Shown piece after piece: positions 1 to 5,386 of a stretch of 5,411 bases of DNA. The stretch spans positions 1-5,411 of the forward strand of contig JAUXAH010000148.1 of assembly GCA_030614945.1 (NCBI GenBank). Direction: 5' to 3'. A program made the position numbers and the translations under genes. The number at the start of each line of letters is the position of its first letter. Position 1 is the first letter of the stretch. The notes beneath the pieces are model-generated. The model did no database searches. It was not told where the DNA came from and was given only the letters and a program-made list of their open reading frames with translations. This stretch comes from Phycisphaerae bacterium. Its GTDB lineage: Bacteria > Planctomycetota > Phycisphaerae > Sedimentisphaerales > SG8-4.

Positions 1-960
1 GGCCCTGCCGGTATCTTTTAACAAACAGTGTTCCGGCCCGACAGCCGGGTAATCCAGCCCGGCACTTATCGATTCGGTATCGTGAACCTGGCCTTCCTTG
101 TCCTGCAGCAGATATGCCTTTGCACCGTGCAGGATGCCCACTCGGCCAGCTACCAGTGCTGCAGCGTGTTTGCCGCTGCTTAAGCTTCTGCCGCCCGCTT
201 CGACACCGATTAGCTTGACGTCCTTGTCGTCCAAAAAGTCTGAAAAGATGCCTATTGCATTGCTACCGCCGCCGACACAAGCGACAATCATATCCGGCAG
301 TCTGCCGATTTGTTCGAGACACTGCTGCTTTGTTTCTTTGCCGATGCAGGTTTGGAAATGTTTTACTATCGTGGGATACGGATGCGGCCCGCACGCTGAG
401 CCGAAAAGATAAAACGTATCGGTAACATTAGCCGTCCAGTAGCGAAGGGCATCGTTGATGGCATCTTTGAGCGTCCCTGTTCCTCCTTCCACGTCAACGA
501 CTTCTGCGCCGCACAGCTTCATTTTATGGACATTGACGCTCTGTCGCTCGATATCGGTTACGCCCATAAAGATTTTCGTCTCCATACAAAACAGTGCTCC
601 AATCATAGCCGTAGCCAAACCGTGCTGGCCTGCGCCGGTTTCGGCAATGAGTTTGGGTTTTCCCATATACTTGGCTAAAAGGCCCTGTCCGAGTGTGTTA
701 TTGACTTTATGCGCTCCGCCGTGCAGGAGGTCTTCGCGCTTCAGGTACACCTTAAAACCGACATACTCGCTGAATCTTTTGGCGTAATAAAGAGGTGATG
801 GTCGGCCGGCATAATCCTTCGAAAGCTGTGCCAGCTCGGACACAAACCGCTCATCCTCGTAGAAGCGATAAAACGCCCGCTCTAATTCTTCCAATACCGG
901 TATCAAAACTTCCGGCACATAGAAGCCGCCATAATCTCCGAATCTTCCCTTATATTTCAT
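1..960 (-). CDS. trpB: Tryptophan synthase beta chain, partial (3' end outside window)
   Basis: TrpB condenses indole with L-serine to give L-tryptophan, using pyridoxal phosphate, normally in an alpha2-beta2 complex with TrpA in the cytoplasm. The frame is open from ATG (958-960) to the window edge, giving 320 codons of a protein usually about 390-410 long, so the last fifth is missing. It opens [19 protein letters not shown], the usual TrpB N-terminus. The PLP lysine is K85 in GGAHKVNN (81-88). The catalytic glutamate is E107 in ETGAGQHG (107-114). The PLP phosphate loop GGGSNAIG is at 230-237, and the visible end carries the family block [15 protein letters not shown]. An AGGGA Shine-Dalgarno (969-973) sits 8 nt before the ATG and overlaps the trpF stop codon. 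Only 11 bp separate it from trpF, so the two are probably translationally coupled. It is the standard TrpB1 type; trpA would be expected next, which cannot be checked here. Confidence 0.98.
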   Translation of the reverse strand, partial: MKYKGRFGDYGGFYVPEVLIPVLEELERAFYRFYEDERFVSELAQLSKDYAGRPSPLYYAKRFSEYVGFKVYLKREDLLHGGAHKVNNTLGQGLLAKYMGKPKLIAETGAGQHGLATAMIGALFCMETKIFMGVTDIERQSVNVHKMKLCGAEVVDVEGGTGTLKDAINDALRYWTANVTDTFYLFGSACGPHPYPTIVKHFQTCIGKETKQQCLEQIGRLPDMIVACVGGGSNAIGIFSDFLDDKDVKLIGVEAGGRSLSSGKHAAALVAGRVGILHGAKAYLLQDKEGQVHDTESISAGLDYPAVGPEHCLLKDTGRA

Positions 961-968
961 ATTGAGTT

Positions 969-973
969 TCCCT
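969..973 (-). promoter_or_regulatory. trpB ribosome binding site overlapping the trpF stop
   Basis: AGGGA, read on the minus strand, lies 8 nt before the trpB ATG. Its first two bases are the last two of the trpF TAG stop (972-974). Ribosomes finishing trpF therefore end on the trpB Shine-Dalgarno, an arrangement that suggests coupled translation. It is the only tight, uninterrupted junction in the operon. Confidence 0.7.
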
Positions 974-1595
974 AAGCTGTCAAATGCCGTATGTTTTCGA
1001 ATAGTTTTTTCATTTTTTTATGGTCTTTTTTGCCCGGCTCAGCTTCAATGCCGCTGCAGACATCAATCCCATAAACTCCCAGTTTGATTGCCTCCGTTGC
1101 GTTATCGGGATTTATCCCGCCGGCCAGGAAAATGCGTTTGCCGATATGCCCGACGATATTCCAGTCAAAGGTCAGCCCTGTGCCGCCGTATTTCTCGGGA
1201 TTGAAAGCGTCCAGCAAAATGGCGTCTGTGAAATAATTCTCTGCTTGTTGAATATCGTTCCGGTCTTTTACCCGCAGCGCCTTCATAGTTTTCACGTTAA
1301 GAGAAAGAAACGAGCTGCAGAACTGCGGGCTTTCATCGCCGTGTAACTGCACCCAGTTTAATTGGCACAAGTCCATCGTTTCTCGGATTTGCTCGAGCGA
1401 AGCGTTCACAAACACGCCGACAGTATCTATAAAACCCGGCAGTTTGCTTATTATCTCGCTGGCCTTTTGCGGCGTTACAAACCTCGGACTTTTCGGATAA
1501 AAATTAAAGCCCAGCAAATCCGCACCCATATCCACCGCTGCCGCAGCGTCTTCGTAATTGGTAATACCACAAATTTTGACTTTCACAATTAGCAT
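972..1595 (-). CDS. trpF: Phosphoribosylanthranilate isomerase
   Basis: TrpF catalyses the Amadori rearrangement of N-(5'-phosphoribosyl)anthranilate to CdRP, the third step of tryptophan synthesis. The 207-residue length is normal for a free-standing single-domain (beta-alpha)8 barrel. It opens with the family motif KVKICGIT, with catalytic C9 as the presumed general base. D129 in LLDAF is the presumed general acid. Phosphate-binding loops are at GGTGLTFDW (137-145), LAGGINPDN (157-165) and [16 protein letters not shown] (176-191). The more usual wording of the last loop is DVSSG, so C180 is a small variant. The ATG at 1595 has no recognisable Shine-Dalgarno: the bases upstream are AT-rich repeat. 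A GTG three codons in (1584-1586) is an alternative start with no better signal. trpC is neither fused to it nor adjacent. It ends 11 bp before trpB. Confidence 0.97.
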   Translation of the reverse strand: MLIVKVKICGITNYEDAAAAVDMGADLLGFNFYPKSPRFVTPQKASEIISKLPGFIDTVGVFVNASLEQIRETMDLCQLNWVQLHGDESPQFCSSFLSLNVKTMKALRVKDRNDIQQAENYFTDAILLDAFNPEKYGGTGLTFDWNIVGHIGKRIFLAGGINPDNATEAIKLGVYGIDVCSGIEAEPGKKDHKKMKKLFENIRHLTA

Positions 1596-1596
1596 A

Positions 1597-1738
1597 AATT
1601 AAATATCAAAAATCAAATATCAAAATGACAAATAAAAACTCAAAAATTGAGAATACTTCGGTTACCATGTTTTCCACAATGACATTTTTGCATTTTGCTA
1701 TGTGTTTTTGATTTTTGCATTTTGATTTTTACTTTTTA
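1597..1738. repeat. AT-rich low-complexity inverted composite repeat (family D) filling the trpD-trpF gap
   Basis: The 133-bp gap between trpD and trpF is almost wholly low-complexity AAATATCAAA / TTTTTGATTTTT-style sequence. The left arm (about 1597-1650) holds AAATATCAAAA twice, at 1601-1611 and 1615-1625. The right arm (about 1679-1738) holds ATTTTTGCATTTTG twice, at 1684-1697 and 1711-1724. The two arms are rough inverted copies of each other around a more complex centre (1651-1678). CTCAAAAATTGAG (1639-1651) is a small perfect hairpin. The right arm overlaps the end of trpD and supplies its last codons and stop. The left arm reaches the trpF start and leaves it without a ribosome binding site. 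No transposase is present and no clean target duplication was found. Confidence 0.7.
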
Positions 1739-2748
1739 TTCGAGACCTCGATTAACTTTTCCAGACAAGCAAGCGTCTTACCATCACTAACAGAAGCATT
1801 TGCCATCTTGATTGCCGATTGGAAGTTGTCAGCTAAGTTGCCGGCGATTATCGCGGCTGCGGCATTTAGAATAACAATGTCTTTGCGCGGCCCGCTTTCT
1901 TTGCCGCTTAGTATGCCCCTTAAAATCTTTGCGCTTGTCTTGGCATCGGTTACTCTCAACGCCTCTATACCAGCCGGCGTGATGCCCAGAACTTCCGGGT
2001 TCAGTTCTTTATTTGTAATTCGACCTTCTTTTAGTTCAACTATTTTTGTAATTCCTGCTGTGCTTATCTCGTCCATTCCGTTACCGTGGACCACCATTGC
2101 GTACCGGGTGCCCAGCAGCTTGAGCGCCTCGGCAACAATCTGCATCAAATTTTCATCGGCCACTCCTAACACCTGCGCTGCTGCATTGGCCGGATTGGCC
2201 AGAGGCCCGAGGATGTTGAAGACCGTTCTAAAGCCGAGACTCTTGCGTATCGGCTGAACATATTTCATCGCTGGATGGAACATCGGTGCGAACATAAATC
2301 CGATATGTGCCTGTTTTATACACTCTGCCACGACCTCGGCAGAAGCATCTATCTTAACGCCCAGCTCCTCGAGCACGTCAGCGGAGCCGCATTTGCTGGT
2401 TATCCCGCGATTGCCGTGCTTGGCGACATAGACCCCTGCGCCGGCTGCCACTATCGCAGATGCGGTTGAAATGTTAAAGGTTTTTAATGCTGCCCCGCCC
2501 GTGCCGCAGGTGTCAACCAAATTATCAACATCAACCTTCACAGCGACAGCGTGGTTTCGCAGTGATTTGGCAAGCCCTGCCAGTTCCGGTGCAGTCGCTC
2601 CTTTGGCCCGCATTGCAGTAAGGAACGCTGCAATCTGGACATCGCTGACCTGTCCTTCAAAAATAATATCCAATAAGTTCGTCGCCCGTTCAAAGCTCAA
2701 GCTCTCACCCTGCAGTAACGGCTCAATATATTCAGTTATTGTTGCCAT
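1729..2748 (-). CDS. trpD: Anthranilate phosphoribosyltransferase
   Basis: TrpD transfers the phosphoribosyl group of PRPP to anthranilate, giving N-(5'-phosphoribosyl)anthranilate, the second committed step. The 339-residue length is typical of the free-standing enzyme. An N-terminal helical domain (about 1-70) is followed by the PRPP-binding glycine loop DTCGTGG (79-85), NISTAS (92-97) and KHGNRGITSKCGSAD (110-124). Next come the anthranilate-site region FMFAPMFHPAMK (151-162), R169 in PIRKSLGFRT, the NILGPLANPA block (178-187), and the acidic Mg-binding pair D226-E227 in HGNGMDEIST. The ATG at 2748 has a good AGAGGA Shine-Dalgarno (2756-2761) 7 nt upstream. A family A palindromic repeat ends just before that site. 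The last residues, SNKK, and the TAA run into the AT-rich family D repeat. It is not fused to TrpG, unlike the enteric TrpGD protein. Confidence 0.98.
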   Translation of the reverse strand: MATITEYIEPLLQGESLSFERATNLLDIIFEGQVSDVQIAAFLTAMRAKGATAPELAGLAKSLRNHAVAVKVDVDNLVDTCGTGGAALKTFNISTASAIVAAGAGVYVAKHGNRGITSKCGSADVLEELGVKIDASAEVVAECIKQAHIGFMFAPMFHPAMKYVQPIRKSLGFRTVFNILGPLANPANAAAQVLGVADENLMQIVAEALKLLGTRYAMVVHGNGMDEISTAGITKIVELKEGRITNKELNPEVLGITPAGIEALRVTDAKTSAKILRGILSGKESGPRKDIVILNAAAAIIAGNLADNFQSAIKMANASVSDGKTLACLEKLIEVSNKK

Positions 2749-2755
2749 TCTCGGA

Positions 2756-2761
2756 TCCTCT
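2756..2761 (-). promoter_or_regulatory. trpD ribosome binding site
   Basis: AGAGGA on the minus strand, 7 nt before the trpD ATG. It fixes the start at 2748. It lies in the short unique stretch (2749-2763) between the trpD start and the palindromic repeat at 2764-2848. Confidence 0.7.
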
Positions 2762-2763
2762 TG

Positions 2764-2848
2764 ATGTCATTGCGAGCGCAGCGAAGCAATCTAAAATGTA
2801 ACGGATGAGATTGCCACGCCCTCACTTTGTTCGGGCTCGCAATGACAT
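2764..2848. repeat. Full-length family A palindromic element (inverted arms)
   Basis: This 85-bp element fills most of the trpG-trpD gap. Its ends are a perfect 14-bp inverted repeat: ATGTCATTGCGAGC (2764-2777) and GCTCGCAATGACAT (2835-2848). Inner segments GCAATCT (2786-2792) and AGATTGC (2807-2813) are also inverted. Each arm is a version of the family A core seen singly before trpG and trpE. As RNA it should form a long hairpin just upstream of the trpD ribosome binding site. It carries no coding capacity, so it resembles a non-autonomous REP- or MITE-like unit. No exact 9-bp flanking duplication was found here. Confidence 0.85.
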
Positions 2849-2870
2849 CTGCATGTCACTTTCTAATTTC

Positions 2871-2900
2871 CCTGTGTCCTCTGTGCTCTCTGTGGTTCAT
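2871..2900. repeat. Family B CTCTGTGGTT-type repeat at the 3' end of trpG
   Basis: A biased run with a repeated TCCTCTGTG/CTCTCTGTG rhythm ending CTCTGTGGTT. On the transcribed strand it reads TGAACCACAGAGAGCACAGA, and its first three bases are the trpG stop codon. A related copy sits just after trpE (3598-3627). The shared core is short, so the family call rests on the common CTCTGTGGTT and the matching positions at gene ends. Confidence 0.6.
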
Positions 2901-3502
2901 TTTCTTCTTGTTTTTTCTACTGCAATTGATAAAATGTTTTCGATTATCTTGCCGCCTGCGGGGGTCAAAATGCTTTCCGGATGGAACTGCACGCCGAATA
3001 TCGGAAGCTCTTTGTGGCGGGCGCCCATAATAATCCCCTCAAAGTCAGCAGTTTGTTCCAGGCAATCCGGCAGCTCCAGCACGCAAAGACTATGATAGCG
3101 TCCTGCCTGGAGCGGATTTTCGACGCCGGCAAATACGCCCCTTTCGTTGTGTGTTACTCTTGAGGGCTTACCGTGCATCGGTTCCGGCGCGTGGCCGATT
3201 TTACCGCCGAAATACTGCACAATTACCTGGTGACCCAGGCATACGCCAAGTATTGGCAGTTTGTCTTTGAAATAATCTACTGCTGAGAGCGAGACACCGG
3301 CTGTGTCCGGCGTGCCCGGGCCCGGTGAAATCACGAGCAGGTCGGGGCCAAATTCGTCGGCCAACACTTTAAGCTCCTCAAGCTCGGTGTCGGCCCGGTA
3401 AACCCTTCCCTGGCAGCCGCGCTTACAAAAGTCATCGACCAGGTTGTATGTGAACGAATCGAAGTTATCGATGAACAAAACTTTTTTTGCTTTTTCTTCC
3501 AT
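2897..3502 (-). CDS. trpG: Anthranilate synthase component II (glutamine amidotransferase)
   Basis: TrpG hydrolyses glutamine and passes ammonia to TrpE for anthranilate formation. From the ATG at 3502 it has 201 residues, normal for a single-domain class I glutamine amidotransferase. Visible blocks are LFIDNFDSFTYNL (9-21), the oxyanion-region ISPGPG (58-63), the nucleophile C88 in GVCLGHQ (86-92), RYHSL (135-139), and H174 and E176 in HPES, which complete the triad. GKLPI-like wording (KLPILGVCLGHQ) and MHGK (109-112) favour the TrpG/PabA type. An upstream in-frame ATG at 3520 would add MTKESF, but that ATG lies in a family A repeat. The AAAGGAAAG Shine-Dalgarno (3507-3515) lies between the two ATGs and fits 3502. 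The stop codon is the first triplet of a family B repeat. A PabA role is possible in principle, but the trp neighbours favour TrpG. Confidence 0.98.
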   Translation of the reverse strand: MEEKAKKVLFIDNFDSFTYNLVDDFCKRGCQGRVYRADTELEELKVLADEFGPDLLVISPGPGTPDTAGVSLSAVDYFKDKLPILGVCLGHQVIVQYFGGKIGHAPEPMHGKPSRVTHNERGVFAGVENPLQAGRYHSLCVLELPDCLEQTADFEGIIMGARHKELPIFGVQFHPESILTPAGGKIIENILSIAVEKTRRK

Positions 3503-3506
3503 AAAA

Positions 3507-3515
3507 CTTTCCTTT
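3507..3515 (-). promoter_or_regulatory. trpG ribosome binding site, partly supplied by the repeat insertion
   Basis: AAAGGAAAG on the minus strand; the AAGGA core (3510-3514) is 7 nt before the ATG at 3502. The left part (AAAG, 3512-3515) belongs to the inserted block and the right part (GAAAG, 3507-3511) to the duplicated target. Without the insertion only GAAAG would be present, so the insertion seems to have strengthened this site. Confidence 0.65.
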
Positions 3516-3549
3516 GTCATTGCGAGGAGCGCAGCGACGAAGCAATCTC
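3512..3549. repeat. Family A single-arm repeat before trpG
   Basis: A 38-bp block containing GTCATTGCGAGGAGCGCAGC followed by GACGAAGCAATCTC. It is a slightly longer version of the core seen at 2764-2792 and 5260-5285. The ATTGC...GCAAT ends can pair, so the arm alone may fold into a short hairpin. Its GCAATGAC end faces the trpG start. The block sits between two 9-bp direct repeats. Confidence 0.8.
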
Positions 3550-3558
3550 AAAACTTTC

Positions 3559-3597
3559 GACTTTTACTTTTTTAATTTTCAACTTTTAATGTTTTTT
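3559..3597. repeat. T-rich low-complexity spacer in the trpE-trpG gap
   Basis: ACTTTTACTTTTTTAATTTT-style sequence with CAACTTTTAAT. It resembles the arms of the family D composite in composition and rhythm, but no long exact match was found. Together with the family A and B copies it completes the 128-bp trpE-trpG gap. No gene or clear terminator stem was seen. Confidence 0.4.
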
Positions 3598-3627
3598 CTC
3601 GGCGTTCTTTGCGTTCTCTGTGGTTAG
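3598..3627. repeat. Family B CTCTGTGGTT-type repeat just after trpE
   Basis: CTCGGCGTTCTTTGCGTTCT followed by CTGTGGTTAG, starting 3 bp downstream of the trpE stop. It shares the CTCTGTGGTT core and the short periodic rhythm with the copy that supplies the trpG stop. The order gene, B, A, next gene therefore occurs twice in a row. Confidence 0.6.
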
Positions 3628-3630
3628 TTC

Positions 3631-5226
3631 TTATTTTCCACGAATCGCACGCAGACAGGATTTTGCTTTGTGTTCGGTTTCTTCAAATTCGGTCTTCGGG
3701 ACACTGTCGTGCACGATACCTGCACCGACTCGAACGAAGGCGATGTGGTCCCTGACCTGCAGACTTCTTATGGTGATACAACTGTCGAATTGACCATCCA
3801 CGGTCAGATACATAACTGCTCCGCCGTAGTAGCCGCGTTTGGTTTTTTCAAACAGACGTATCAGTTTCATTGCTTCAATCTTCGGAGCTCCCGTAAGTGT
3901 CCCCATATTCATCGTGGCAAGATATGCGCTCAATGCGTCAAGCTCGGCTGCGAGCGTGCCTTTAACATTACTTACCAGATGCTGCACCGAGGCGTATTTT
4001 TCGACCGTCAGCAACTCTGTAACGATTCTGCTGCCCGGCTCGGCCACGCGTGCAATGTCGTTTCTGGCCAAATCAACTAACATTATATGCTCGGCCAATT
4101 CTTTACGGTCGAGCTTCAGCTCGGCCTCATATCTAAAATCAGTATCAATATCGATTGTCTTTCCGACTCGGCCTCTGGGCTTTGTGCCGGCTATCGGCCG
4201 AATCTCAACATCACGGTGTCTCGTTCCGCTGACTCGCAGATTCAGTTCCGGACTTGACCCCATCAATATTGTGTTGGGGGTATTGAGATAAAACATATAC
4301 GGCGAAGGATTCAATTCTCTAAGCCGCTTATAAACATCCAGCGGCTCATCCGGGCAGGGCTCCATTATCGTCCTGCTCAGGACTACTTGAAGAATATCAC
4401 CGTCGATAATGTGCTGCTTGGCTCTGCTGACCATCCTTTCGTATTCACGCTGGTTGGTATCGGTTGAAGTAGCGGGAAGTGAAGCGGTGTATCTTTGACC
4501 TTTCGGCGTGTCAAATCTTGCAATGTTAAAATAGTAATCGAAACATTCCTGTGCCTCGGCGATTGCAGCCTCACGGTCGCCATTTGTTATCACACAATTG
4601 ACAATCACGTATCCTTTGCCATGCTCGTGGTCCATCAAAAAGATATTGTCGGCGAAGTAAAGCTCATAATCAGGATTGCCGAGCAGGTCGCTTTTACCGG
4701 GAGGAAGTTTTTCAAACTGGTCTATGAAATCGTAGCTTATAGCTCCGAGCAAGCCGCAGGTTACGCGGAACGGTTTACTTGCTAAGCGAAATGCAAACGC
4801 AACGGCCCGCAATACGTCCATTTGATTTGTGCTTTGCAGCCGCGTCTGCTCATCTACTACTTTTTTGACTTGTTTGATTCTGCCGCTAATTGCTTCTGAG
4901 CCGAATTCGACCGATTCGCAAAAAGCGAACCGCTTTTTTTTGGTGGACAGATATTCTATTATGCGTTTGCCGGTATTACTCAGGGCTTTGACGATAAAAT
5001 CAGCACCGGTGCCGGTGAGGTAAAGTGCCGGTTTTGCAGTGCCGAAACTCAGTGCTTCACTACCTGCCAAGTATTCCCTCGACTCAAAAAAACAGCAGTT
5101 TTCAGCCCGGCCGTAGTCGCTCAGTTTGGCAAAAAACCCCACCGGCTCGTCAATGTCGATTTGCTTGACGATAGGTATGATTTGGCCCGGCTTGGCACTA
5201 TGTATTATTTGTCTATAATCATCCAT
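3631..5226 (-). CDS. trpE: Anthranilate synthase component I
   Basis: TrpE converts chorismate and ammonia (from TrpG) to anthranilate and pyruvate; it is the committed, usually feedback-inhibited step. From the ATG at 5226 it has 531 residues, close to the roughly 520 of enteric TrpE. The N-terminal half carries FFES (46-49), equivalent to the LLES tryptophan-site element, and GAISYDFIDQFEKLP (161-175). The C-terminal chorismate-binding domain (about 260-531) has NPSPYM (306-311), GSSPE (323-327), RPIAGTKPRG (343-352), H380 in AEHIMLVDLARND, MNMGTLTGAPK (439-449) and GAGIVHDS (501-508). Retention of FFES and NPSPYM suggests tryptophan feedback inhibition. The MNMGTL wording matches the enteric-type subfamily rather than the commoner PAGT form. 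The frame stays open upstream to a TTG at 5283, but those 19 codons are translated repeats, so they were excluded. The present start has only a weak GAGA ribosome site. Confidence 0.98.
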   Translation of the reverse strand: MDDYRQIIHSAKPGQIIPIVKQIDIDEPVGFFAKLSDYGRAENCCFFESREYLAGSEALSFGTAKPALYLTGTGADFIVKALSNTGKRIIEYLSTKKKRFAFCESVEFGSEAISGRIKQVKKVVDEQTRLQSTNQMDVLRAVAFAFRLASKPFRVTCGLLGAISYDFIDQFEKLPPGKSDLLGNPDYELYFADNIFLMDHEHGKGYVIVNCVITNGDREAAIAEAQECFDYYFNIARFDTPKGQRYTASLPATSTDTNQREYERMVSRAKQHIIDGDILQVVLSRTIMEPCPDEPLDVYKRLRELNPSPYMFYLNTPNTILMGSSPELNLRVSGTRHRDVEIRPIAGTKPRGRVGKTIDIDTDFRYEAELKLDRKELAEHIMLVDLARNDIARVAEPGSRIVTELLTVEKYASVQHLVSNVKGTLAAELDALSAYLATMNMGTLTGAPKIEAMKLIRLFEKTKRGYYGGAVMYLTVDGQFDSCITIRSLQVRDHIAFVRVGAGIVHDSVPKTEFEETEHKAKSCLRAIRGK

Positions 5227-5230
5227 TTCT

Positions 5231-5258
5231 CGTATCTCGTATTGCGTATTGCGTATAT
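5231..5258. repeat. Family C short tandem repeat (CGTAT / TGCGTAT units) before trpE
   Basis: CGTATCTCGTATTGCGTATT followed by GCGTATAT: degenerate 7-8-bp units in tandem, directly upstream of the trpE start. Read in the trpE frame it gives IRNTQYEIRE, which would be a false N-terminal extension. It abuts the family A arm, and both lie inside the same 9-bp direct repeats, so they may have arrived together. Confidence 0.7.
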
Positions 5259-5259
5259 C

Positions 5260-5285
5260 GTCATTGCGAGCGCAGCGAAGCAATC
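5260..5285. repeat. Family A single-arm repeat before trpE
   Basis: GTCATTGCGAGCGCAGCGAA followed by GCAATC; it matches the left arm of the 2764-2848 element base for base over this length. The orientation relative to transcription is the same as for the copy before trpG, with the GCAATGAC end facing the gene. Here a family C stretch lies between it and the start codon. Confidence 0.85.
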
Positions 5286-5290
5286 TCCAT
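5261..5290 (-). CDS. Possible 9-codon upstream mini-ORF (MEIASLRSQ)
   Basis: ATG at 5288-5290, stop TGA at 5261-5263, ending 34 nt before the trpE start. It has the best Shine-Dalgarno in the leader (AAAAGGA, 8 nt upstream). All but the first codon and a half is family A repeat. It contains no tryptophan codon, so it is not a classical trp attenuator peptide. It is most likely a by-product of the insertion, though its translation could affect trpE expression. Confidence 0.3.
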   Translation of the reverse strand: MEIASLRSQ

Positions 5291-5386
5291 TTCTTTTTTC
5301 CTTTTGTGCTTTTTTGCAGCTATTTCTATTTTTCCATTTTTACTTCTTTACGTAATTTTTATTCGCAAACAGGCAAAAATACAAAT
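5284..5386 (-). promoter_or_regulatory. AT-rich trp operon leader/upstream region
   Basis: Non-coding AT-rich sequence upstream of trpE. A weak promoter-like pair can be drawn on the minus strand: TTGTAT (5379-5384) and TAAAAA (5356-5361), 17 bp apart, matching the consensus only 3/6 and 4/6. No tandem tryptophan codons, TrpR-like palindrome or T-box features were recognised. Confidence 0.25.
5299..5305 (-). promoter_or_regulatory. Strong Shine-Dalgarno, probably the ancestral trpE site
   Basis: AAAAGGA on the minus strand, 8 nt before the mini-ORF ATG at 5290. If the 55-bp insertion and one 9-bp duplicate are removed in silico, the same spacing to the trpE ATG results. It is now about 72 nt from the trpE start. 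Confidence 0.5.

Larger units (their letters stand above)
3503..3558. repeat. Perfect 9-bp direct repeat pair flanking the family A insertion before trpG
   Basis: AAAACTTTC occurs at 3503-3511 and again at 3550-3558, one copy on each side of the 38-bp repeat block. Identity stops at exactly 9 bp on both sides (T versus C before, C versus G after). This is the pattern of a target-site duplication left by transposition. Confidence 0.65.
5222..5294. repeat. Perfect 9-bp direct repeat pair flanking the A+C insertion at the trpE start
   Basis: TCCATTTCT occurs at 5222-5230, spanning the trpE ATG, and again at 5286-5294. On the coding strand both read AGAAATGGA. Identity ends at exactly 9 bp on each side. 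The enclosed block (5231-5285) is wholly family A plus family C repeat. This fits a target-site duplication that copied the trpE start codon. Confidence 0.65.

Noticed and set aside
98..787. Plus-strand open frames opposite trpB (98-412 and 455-787)
   Set aside because: They are antisense to an unmistakable trpB frame and their translations are low-complexity with no recognisable family.
1601..1625. AAATATCAAAA direct repeats as a CRISPR or iteron array
   Set aside because: Only two short AT-rich copies with no spacer-repeat regularity; better explained as low-complexity intergenic repeat.
1715..2257. 180-codon plus-strand frame opposite trpD
   Set aside because: Antisense shadow of trpD; it starts inside the AT-rich repeat and has no ribosome site or family motif.
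2764..2858. ATGTCA at 2764-2769 and 2853-2858 as a target duplication of the full element
   Set aside because: Only 6 bp, and the left copy is part of the element's own inverted repeat, so it is not convincing.
3670..4291. Plus-strand frames opposite trpE (3670-4080, 3839-4291)
   Set aside because: They overlap each other and lie opposite conserved TrpE catalytic motifs; coding signal belongs to the minus strand.
4383..4583. 66-codon minus-strand frame inside trpE
   Set aside because: Out-of-frame overlap within the trpE coding sequence, with no homology recognisable by eye.
4920..4941. AAAAAGCG-AAC-CGCTTTTT hairpin with T-run, terminator-like, inside trpE
   Set aside because: Only three GC pairs, and it encodes KKKRF-type residues in frame; most likely chance from lysine codons.
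5261..5290. Classical trp attenuator leader peptide
   Set aside because: The mini-ORF MEIASLRSQ has no tryptophan codon and is repeat-derived; no alternative antiterminator stem was found in the leader.
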